Below are positions 55,016-64,000 of a stretch of 64,000 nucleotides of DNA, in pieces; within the stretch, counting starts at the first letter, position 1, and each line of letters starts with the position of its first letter. Under the pieces are notes generated by a model. The model was not told where the DNA came from and ran no database searches. It was given only the letters and a program-made list of their open reading frames with translations. A program made the translations under genes and the position numbers. Source of the DNA: Rhexocercosporidium sp. MPI-PUGE-AT-0058 (lineage: Eukaryota; Ascomycota; Leotiomycetes; Helotiales); NCBI GenBank assembly GCA_020746875.1, contig JAGTJL010000012.1, positions 1,922,001-1,986,000 on the forward strand, written 5' to 3'.

Positions 55016-55697
55016 GTTGTCCGGATTTGGTTCGCAGGTAGTTGGTTGTTGTTGTCGGGTGGTAGCTCAAGGTTGATATCTGTTCGCCAATGCTGAGCAC
55101 TTCTTCCTGATACTCATGTAAGGTCGCGAGAAGTCGACTCTTTATACTCGTCGTGGATATGCGATTCCATCATTCCCATTGTTTGTCGGAATAGCGGGCG
55201 GGGTTAATTACAGTCACCCAAGTTGCGCCTTCTTGCTGCGTGGTTTCGTAATGACACGCCAAGACGCCACCCCTCGTCCCTCAGCTGGTTGGTGGGTGTT
55301 GATTCAGGGATAGCGGGGTCACTTCCGGGTCTTCCTCAACCTCTAATAAACACGCTTCACAAGTTCTACTTTGTGAATAGCTTCAAGTTACGGACGTATA
55401 TTCCTTGCGTTCGAATGTCAAGTCATGTCAGAGATCCGATTAGTTGGACTCCCTCGCTCACTTACTCGCGGTGTGGCTTGCAGAAATTGTTCTGCTGACA
55501 GGTCGCCCTCGGAACCATATCAGGAGGCAAATTCCATAACAAAGCGCTGTCTCGACCTGGCGTCGGGCGCTCAAGTACTATTATTGGAAATGACAGAGGG
55601 AACAGCATCATTCCCAAAGAAGTATCAACCGTAAACTTGCAGTATCACAATCAGAAGCCCAAAATCAGGAGTAGGTGAACAACAGGAATTCCTCATC
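55016..55697. other. Intergenic, divergent
   Basis: Separates the NmrA-like gene (minus) from the HET gene (plus). No supported gene. The frame at 55223-55498 lacks any domain. Confidence 0.45.
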
Positions 55698-57413
55698 ATG
55701 CGTTTAATTGACAGTACAACGTATGACCTACGAGAGTTCTACGAGAAACAAATACCTCGATATGCTATTCTATCCCATCGATGGGAGGAGGATGGAGAAG
55801 TCACGTTCCAAGACTTACAAGCTGGCAGAGGTTCAGAAATGAGCGGTTGGGCCAAAGTTGAGGGATGTTGTAGACAAGCATCAAAAGATGGCTGGAGATA
55901 CTGCGTATTTTCCGCCCATGTGCCTCCTTAGTAGGAAGCTAACCGATCGACATAGTGGATTGATTCTTGTTGTATCGATAAAACGAGCAGTGCTGAACTC
56001 TCGGAGGCCATCAACTCAATGTTCGAATGGTATCGTCGGGCAGAAGTATGCTACGCCTACTTGTCGGACGTGGACACCAAGAAAGCAAACAACTATGCCA
56101 TCGAGCAAGACTTCAAAAAGAGTGCTTGGTTCACGAGAGGCTGGACCTTGCAAGAACTCTTAGCCCCTCAGTGGGTCGAGTTTTACGACATCAAGTGGCA
56201 AGAGATTGGGACAAAGTCTAGCTTAGCACCTTTGATCAAATCGATTACTGGTATCTCTCACCTGTTCAACTACGCAGAAGCCTCGATCGCACAAAAGATG
56301 TGTTGGGCTTCTCTGAGACAGACCACCAGAATCGAAGATCAGGCTTACTGTTTGCTCGGAATCTTTGGCGTTCATATGCCCCCACTCTACGGTGAAGGAA
56401 CAAATGCATTCCACAGGCTCCAGATGGAAATCATAAGCCAGAGCGATGACGAGTCCATTTTTGCTTGGGAAGGAAGGTCGAACATCACTGCGGGTCTCCT
56501 TGCTTCATCCCCACGGCAATTTCAATTCTCGGGAGACATTGTACGAACTGACTTCGAGAGCCGACGTCAACCCTACTCCATGACAAACCAGGGCCTTTGT
56601 CTAGAGCTGCTCCTAGAAGAAAAGCCCTGCAAATCGGGAGACCGTAGAGAATTCTCTGAACCCAGCGAAACGAAGACATACATAGCACCCTTGAACTGTT
56701 CTTGGAAGTCTGGAAGCGGCTACTTAGCTTCTCGGTATGTAGGAATAGTACTTTGCACCAAATGGGCTCATCTCGGCGTACCTGCTAGAGATTGGGTTCG
56801 ACGAGGCAAGTTGGAACGCTACGATGGCGCGCGCAAGGTTGACTTGCTCCGAAGGACTATCTTTGCTGAGCTATCTAAGCCGGCTCCGGTCTTCAGCAGG
56901 CCACAGTGCGTTATCGTCAAACTTTCCACGCCATGGGAACCCCCCTTTACTGTTCGCCGGAGGTTCGATCCTCCATCAGACGCTTCATGGTCAACCGACC
57001 GCAGCGAAGGAGAAGTTCTAAAATCGTTTTACAAAAGCGATGACCTCGCAGCACTGATGTATCAAGACAACACATCAACATTTGCCATCGTGCTGGGGAG
57101 TGCTGCTTTTGTGTTCTGGATCGATATCATCGTCGACGAGGCATTACTTCAGAAAATGGATGCTTTCCCAGAGCAAGTACTCACCTCGCTCGTCAAACCA
57201 GACATATCACAAGGGGGCGGCGATAGGATTCTCAAGAAACTTCCTGATGGTAGGGTGGTTTCGGCCCTATCTAAGAAGGAACTTCGCGCTGCTGCGTACC
57301 GCTTCGTAGTCGATGTAGCTGTTTCCGGATCAGGGAAGGCCAGACCGGGAGATTTGGAATTTGCTCGCTTTCACCTGGGAGAGCTGGCTCTGGATGGGGC
57401 TTTCCATTGGTAG
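55698..57413 (+). CDS. HET-domain (heterokaryon incompatibility) protein
   Basis: Two exons: 55698-55904 and 55956-57413, giving 554 residues. The HET domain occupies about residues 18-170: RYAILSHRWEEDGEVTFQDL, WIDSCCIDKTSSAELSEAIN, MFEWYRRAEVCYAYLSDV, and SAWFTRGWTLQELLAPQWVEFYD. Then come REDQAYCLLG-type residues (IEDQAYCLLGIFGVHMPPLY) and GEGTNAFHRLQMEI. The C-terminal 300 residues are unassigned. HET proteins trigger fungal non-self recognition and cell death, but many are of unknown role. The 50-nt intron falls between WRYC and WIDSCC at phase 0. No partner NLR gene or HET-s-like gene is seen nearby. Confidence 0.9.
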
Positions 57414-57803
57414 ATCGGAATATTCATAGCCATTCCTCTTTTCGGGATGAGAAAAGAATTGACTTTATGAATACGCAACTTCGAGGCCATCACAAAGGCA
57501 TCTGTCGACTCTGAGAAACGCATCAAATTCATGTCTTTGGTAGTCGAATTGGTGGCGATATGACTCTTTCTTCCCAACTAAATTTTGTGATTCGCACGAA
57601 TGGGAAAGATCATAGAGTCAAAGCAATGAGGAGTTCAAAGAACAGCAAATCGCTCATTAGTCTCACGGCGTGCTATACAGTTCCAACGCGCTTTCCGCAT
57701 TCAAAGAAACTCCGTCCAATTACCAGACCTGAACTCTTCAATATTCTCCTCGGCCCTTTCCTTCCTTGCAGGCTTTCGAAAAATCATAGAATATTGTTCC
57801 TAC
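57414..57803. other. Intergenic
   Basis: 390 bases between the HET and first GNAT-like genes; no gene supported. The frame at 57560-57874 (plus) overlaps the next start and has no domain. Confidence 0.45.
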
Positions 57804-58559
57804 ATGATGCCAGGCCACGACTACCAAGCGACGATCGACGACCTACCGGAGTTAGTCGACTTGTATTACTCTGATCTCCTTCAGACAGACCTATCGATGA
57901 GACGTCTATACCCTCATGGAATTACATCAAAGCTCCGTGCCAAAGGAATTGCTGAATGGAAAGCCAGTCTCCACAATCCAGACGAGGTTGAAGAAATATG
58001 GCGGACGATTGGTTATCGAACGGATGGGAATAGAGACGACATTGCCGCCTTTGCGAGATTCAAGGTTCGAAACGATGATATTTTCAGTAACGGACTTCAA
58101 GCAGGAAGTTCAAAGAATAATAAGACCTACCCCACAGCGAGTGTTGGCAGGATCAGAAACAGAGCTGCCGTCATCAAGCTCGCCAATGCGGCCAATGATC
58201 GTCTTGAAGACTTCAAGATTTCCCACATCGGTGGAGGACACATCTGTGAGTCCTCAGTGTGCCAGGAGACGGGGGAACATTCACTGACATGGGCTTTAGT
58301 CATTGATCCTCTCGTAGTGTCGCCGAAGTATAGTGACAAGGGTTATGGGCCGCTTCTGGTCTGGTATTCCCAAGAATTTGCTAAGGAGAGAGGATTACCC
58401 TGCTACGCAATTTCTGTACCAGAGACCAAGGCTTTGTATTTGAACGAAGGATTCAAGGTCGTTGGTTCATATGATGAATGTTTGGAGGCTCCAGGGAAAG
58501 TTGGTGGCAGAAAGGATAAGCAGTTTCGTGAGAGATCACTCATGGAGTGGAGACCTTGA
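57804..58559 (+). CDS. GNAT-like acetyltransferase (first of tandem pair)
   Basis: Two exons: 57804-58245 and 58300-58559; 233 residues. The C-terminal half looks like a GNAT fold: IDPLVVSPKYSDKGYGPLLVWYSQEFAKE, where SDKGYG stands in for the acetyl-CoA-binding QxxGxG/A, followed by LPCYAISVPETKALYLNEGFKVVG. The N-terminus (DLPELVDLYYSDLLQTDLSM) fits the usual donor-side helices. The intron (GTGAGT...CACTGAC...TTTAG, 54 nt) is divisible by three and lacks a stop, so unspliced translation would add 18 residues in a core strand; splicing gives the family-like HIFIDPLVV. The intron position matches that of the next GNAT gene. The substrate is unknown. Confidence 0.75.
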   Translation: MMPGHDYQATIDDLPELVDLYYSDLLQTDLSMRRLYPHGITSKLRAKGIAEWKASLHNPDEVEEIWRTIGYRTDGNRDDIAAFARFKVRNDDIFSNGLQAGSSKNNKTYPTASVGRIRNRAAVIKLANAANDRLEDFKISHIGGGHICESSVCQETGEHSLTWALVIDPLVVSPKYSDKGYGPLLVWYSQEFAKERGLPCYAISVPETKALYLNEGFKVVGSYDECLEAPGKVGGRKDKQFRERSLMEWRP

Positions 58560-59093
58560 GTAGCTACGATTTGACAGGGGACAAAATGTCTTGATCTCCC
58601 TTCTCAGTCACACCCAGCATCGAATTTGGGACACTTTCTAGCTTTTTTGTATGTTATAGCAGGGATCGTATCGTCTGGATGAATCAAAAGAGTCGTTTGT
58701 TCTCGAACATAGAGCCTGATGAAAAGCTGCGGCGGATTGTGGGAGACTGAGAAGAAGATTCTGGTGAATGAGGGCATCATAGATTGGAGGTTTATGTTCT
58801 ACCTCAACAAAAAGTTATTGGGTTCTATGTTTTCGCTGAGACCTTAAGGAATGAGCACAGGATGGAAATTATTGAAGTCCTTTGACTTTCCCCTTTGTTT
58901 GTTCGCTTAGCTTTTGAGGAGCAGCAAAGGCAATAATGCGCCACTCAAGGGAAATCCTGTCTTTTTCATTTCCGTATTCCATAATTTTCTGTAAGCTTCT
59001 CAGCCTTGAATTATTGTTCTTTCGATATCTGCCATCGAGACATATAAGCCCCGTCTCCTCTCTTCTTCAAACACAGAATCGAAACTTCGGAAC
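58560..59093. other. Intergenic
   Basis: 534 bases between the two GNAT-like genes. No gene, repeat or RNA supported. The right end is CT-rich (59050-59070), like a promoter. Confidence 0.45.
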
Positions 59094-59823
59094 ATGGATT
59101 CAAACCCCCTAGAAGCCAGAATCTTTCCCGTCAGGGTCTGGGACCTCAGAGAGATCGCCAGGCTGCATCACAAAGTGTTCTGTGAAGTCGACCCCCTTTT
59201 CAGGATATCGAGGCCGGACGGACTCACGCAAGCCCTGCTTGACGAAATTTGCGCAAAATGGAAGGGATATTTCGAGGTACTGGGAAAAGAGAGATGGATG
59301 AAAATGGTTGCGAAGGGGAAAATTGTTGCCTACGCAGTATGGCACACCGACGGTCAAAGGGAGCTCAACTTTGTAGAGCCTGGAGAATTCCAACCAGATG
59401 GGACGACCTCCGCTATGAAAGCTGCATGGCTTCTCAACGAGAACGCTTCTAAGCTCAACTTGAGTCTCAAAAGGGTGCATATTAGGGAAAAGAGGTACAT
59501 CTGTGAGTCTGGTGCACGATTAAGATCTTTCTTGAAATCACTGGCTGACGTTCGCAGTTCTTGCCCCGTTGTTAACAGCGAGAGAACATCGAGGGAAGAA
59601 ATTTGGAAAAGCATTACTGGAGGACGGATGCGAATATGCCAGAAAGCGGCATTTGAAGTGTTATTTCATGTCTCTCCCTGGTGCTAAAGATTTCTACCTC
59701 AAGCATGGCTTCGAAATCCTTGGTTCACGCGAAGAAGTGATAGGGGGTGAGGATAGACTTGAAAGTGTGGATAGACCGAGGCCTCTTGTAAATACGTTGA
59801 TGCGTATGAAATCATTGGGGTGA
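59094..59823 (+). CDS. GNAT-like acetyltransferase (second of tandem pair)
   Basis: Two exons: 59094-59502 and 59558-59823; 224 residues. The GNAT core has RYIFLAPLLTAREHRGKKFGKALLEDGCEY, where HRGKKFGKAL is the acetyl-CoA-binding R/QxxGxG type loop, then LKCYFMSLPGAKDFYLKHGFEILGSREEV. The N-terminus (REIARLHHKVFCEVDPLF) resembles the first helices of the fold. The 55-nt intron (GTGAGT...GGCTGAC...CGCAG) lies at the same place and phase as in the upstream paralogue, after ATC T. The two proteins share the closing pattern YLxxGFxxxGS. Probably an old tandem duplication; the substrate is unknown. Confidence 0.75.
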
Positions 59824-61077
59824 AAGAGAAGTAGGGTGTTGGCTTGGCACACATGTAAATATCGAATTGCGAAGATCAAGGTTTACTTTGCAATTTTTCC
59901 CTCGTTGTGTGGTTTACCAGAATCAGAACAAAATTTCTGGTAATTTTTCTGGAGCAAGTCGATTACCTGGATAAGTGATGGGTTTTCTCTGTATCCCTTC
60001 ATTTTAGCATCACTGATGTCGTCCAATCAATCCTGAAATTTTCTCAGGCTTTCCCAGTCTAGCAGTGAGACGGGATTACAAGTTTAGGGACGACAAATGA
60101 TGACCGAAGATGTTATCAAGGCACCCCGAAGAGATATGTCCATGGCCAGTCATTTTTGCAGCGATCGAGAAAATTCATGTCTTGACGAACCGCACGCGAC
60201 TTCTTAAATTCTTCATCAGAGTTGCCTACTGCGACTCGCAGTCCGTCCACATGGGCGACTGCCAGCCATTCCAAGAAGTACATCTGCCGCATAGTGATGG
60301 GATTAGCGGAACCAAACGAAACTGAGAACCAATCCGGGTAGACCCAAGTATCTTGCATCCTAAACCTAAGTCATGGTATCGTAGTCTCTGTAGCACTGGC
60401 TCAACTACTCCTCCTTGATTCCTGGCTTCTGGCCTAATATATCGTAACTCAAGGATTTTTGATTTTGGTAGATGCTAGGTAATTACTGTTTCTAAAGAAA
60501 CTGGCGGCCCTTTTGTAGGAAGAGTCTAAAGTTTGAGTTGCCTTTGGGCCTTTGATCTATCAGTATACGGATAATTTGGAATGGAAATACTCGGCAAGTT
60601 CTTATCTGTGTGAAAAGTCTGAGCTAACGAGCGGTAAAGTGCTATCTCTATTGAGACGCAATTTGTCTGGTTCTGCGCCCTGGATTGCTCTTGATCTTGT
60701 TGAAATTGGAATTTCGTTTTCGTTGTGCAGAGGGATTGGTGCTTTGCCGTCGTTATTCTGGGTACGTAGCTGGTATTTACTTGATTTTGTGTTAGCAAAT
60801 CAAACCAGCTGTTAGTAGTAGTGGGGCGAGGGAGGTGTGGTTTGGGGTTTAATATTCGAGTGGAGTTGCTCTGGTGAATTTTATATACTATTAGCGCAGT
60901 GTACGAATTCGGCATATCTAGATTTAGCGAACATGCGCCTGTATTTAATTCATAATCACGAACAGGGCTTTTCAAATTCTAGGAGTATTTGACTATGATG
61001 AACACAAGTATCTCGAAGTACTTCCCCCCTCCCCCCTCCCCTCCTCCAATATCTCGATCCATTTCCCTGGGGTCCAC
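59824..61077. other. Intergenic
   Basis: 1254 AT-rich bases between the GNAT gene and the cysteine-containing orphan. The frame at 60526-60975 (minus, 149 codons) has no domain and irregular composition. A CCCCCTCC-rich stretch sits at about 61022-61045. Nothing else supported. Confidence 0.45.
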
Positions 61078-61781
61078 CTACGATGCATCTTTCCATGAAG
61101 GCAAAAGCTTGTCGTGACTTGAATATCGACTGCCACATCCACAGTTGGTACATCCAGCGATCTTGGTGACGTCCGTCTTGTCATTTCCATCCTTATCTAG
61201 CCACTGAAGATCTTGATAGACTTCCGCAGTGTAGCAAATTAGGGTTATGAGATGGAGATCGATCTCGTCAGGGCCTGCTCGTGGATCCTGCCGTTTATTG
61301 AGGAAGTCATGGAAGTCGGGCATGTCGCCTGTGGCGCGAAAGTCAAGGCAGTTGCAATCCCTTTGATCACACTTCCTGATATAGTCGAGACTCCTTTTAG
61401 CTCTCCGTATCCAGACTTCCAGGGGTTGATATAGTTGTTCAAGCTGGAAATAAGCGCCTGTGATAGGAAGGCCAGGCTATGGACCTGGGACCTTTCCGGG
61501 CGCTTCAGCTGATAATTTGGCACCAATGTCTTGGATCTTCGTTTTCCCATAGACTCCATTAGACCCGCAAAAGATGAGCAGCTATGGTAGGCTGCCATTC
61601 TAGCTCTAGGAGCTCCGCTGCTCGCTGTAACAGCTCCCATGACATTGTGTTTGGCAATCATGGACATGTGCGTAAGCGTGGTGCCGCTGGTTGTAGCTAG
61701 GAGATGACCCCCTGCCCAGGTGATAGCCTCGCCTCCAAGAAACTTTGCAAGCAGTATAGCTGAAACCTCGAGACTAGTCAT
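61078..61781 (-). CDS. Hypothetical protein with Cys-rich C-terminus
   Basis: Proposed exons on the minus strand: 61417-61781 and 61078-61360, giving 215 residues. The two frames overlap if unspliced. A 56-nt intron (GTCTGG...TCAAAG) fuses them to read NNYINPWKDCNCLDFRATGD. Donor GTCTGG is not ideal, so the join is tentative. Before it the protein is Ala/Ser/Leu-rich with a possible hydrophobic start (LEVSAILLAKFLGGEAITWAG). After it come DMPDFHDFLNKRQDPRAGPD and the Cys cluster GCTNCGCGSRY near the end. No family recognised. Confidence 0.4.
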
Positions 61782-62381
61782 TGTGACACGAAATAGCAGT
61801 CGTTTAAAACTGAAAAATATGTTCGGCTGTGAGTGGTGAAATCGAGAGCAGGAAGGAGGATTTGGGATGGAGAGAAAGCGGAAGAGAGACCATCAGGTTG
61901 ACCTCAAGACCTCTGAATTTTAAGGGTAAGTAGATGTAGGAGCCAGTCTGATAAGCTGAGGTATATGGCTGAATCTAGACCACATCTTACCTCTGAAACT
62001 GACCAATCAAGTAACATGTTGCCGAAAAGCGGGGTTAAACAAAATATAAATCTCATGTATGAGAGCGCCGTAGTGCTACTATCGAATGAATTTCGATTAG
62101 CAATAGAGGTAGGAGTCAAACATCTTCACCCAAATTGTTGGACGAAAAACAACCACAGCATATGCGATCCGACCATGTTCGGAAGCTGCTGTTGTTGACG
62201 CAAGAGGGCTTAGCGAATAACTAGTCCTAAACTAGTCTAGCCAAATGTCAACTAAAAGGCGCTCAAGATGAGCAGCCATGCCAAGCGGCTCACCCCAAAA
62301 CTTCGGACTGGCATTTCTTATCTTTAAGATAACAACATCTGAGTTCCTAATACTGCTCGTATTGCACTTGATGAACTCAAT
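61782..62381. other. Intergenic, divergent
   Basis: 600 bases between the orphan gene (minus) and MAP2 (plus). A palindromic ACTAGT-rich stretch (ACTAGTCCTAAACTAGTC) lies at about 62220-62238. No coding frame supported. Confidence 0.45.

Positions 62382-64000
<1,619 letters not shown>

Noticed and set aside
56960..56985. GGTTCGATCC resembling a tRNA B box
   Set aside because: Inside the HET coding exon with no partner A box at a suitable distance.
60526..60975. 149-codon open frame on the minus strand
   Set aside because: Irregular composition, no domain and no splice partner; likely chance in AT-rich sequence.

Overview
The window is genomic DNA of a filamentous ascomycete (Pezizomycotina). 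Genes are broken by many short phase-consistent introns (mostly 44-60 nt, GT...CTGAC/CTAAC...AG), intergenic gaps are short, and the gene content is typical of moulds: a bZIP-DUF3425 factor, a HET-domain protein, a DUF6594 protein, an EthD protein, two P450s, an NmrA-like reductase, ERG7 and SPO11. Leotiomycetes is my best guess, by general resemblance only. No rRNA, tRNA, CRISPR or bacterial operon was seen. Exon joins were worked out by hand, and nearly every joined model totals an exact multiple of three without internal stops.

Layout. 0.5-11.4 kb: family III CoA-transferase, secreted GPI-type S41 peptidase, bZIP-DUF3425 factor, MFS transporter. 11.4-14.5 kb: gene-poor, with a 93-bp imperfect repeat and one small possible gene. 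14.5-21.2 kb: SGT1, an orphan membrane protein, a DUF6594 protein, and a 708-residue protein with a ZZ-like finger and two retropepsin-like domains. 21.4-32.2 kb: mostly housekeeping genes (ERG7, SPO11, a likely mitochondrial membrane protein, nucleoside diphosphate kinase, glucosidase II alpha). 32.4-32.7 kb: a MITE-like element with 27-bp perfect inverted ends. 33-48.6 kb: a block rich in orphan or unusual genes: EthD protein, 1302-residue PARP-like protein, TPR/U-box-like protein, seven-helix membrane protein, coiled-coil protein, divergent HSPA12-type Hsp70, and a small membrane protein. 49.5-55 kb: P450, P450 and NmrA-like reductase. 55.7-59.8 kb: HET protein and two tandem GNAT-like proteins. 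61-64 kb: a Cys-containing orphan and methionine aminopeptidase 2, cut by the window end.

How genes may work together. The conserved genes serve separate pathways (sterol synthesis, meiosis, ER glycoprotein quality control, nucleotide balance, protein maturation). The most unusual content is the retropepsin-tandem protein and the 34.6-47.2 kb block, where a PARP-like transferase sits beside a U-box-like protein (possible ADP-ribose/ubiquitin link) and a coiled-coil gene is divergent from an Hsp70-like gene. Other signals are two likely GC-AG introns, four candidate introns of only 36-38 nt, and an in-frame N-terminal extension of the NDK gene.
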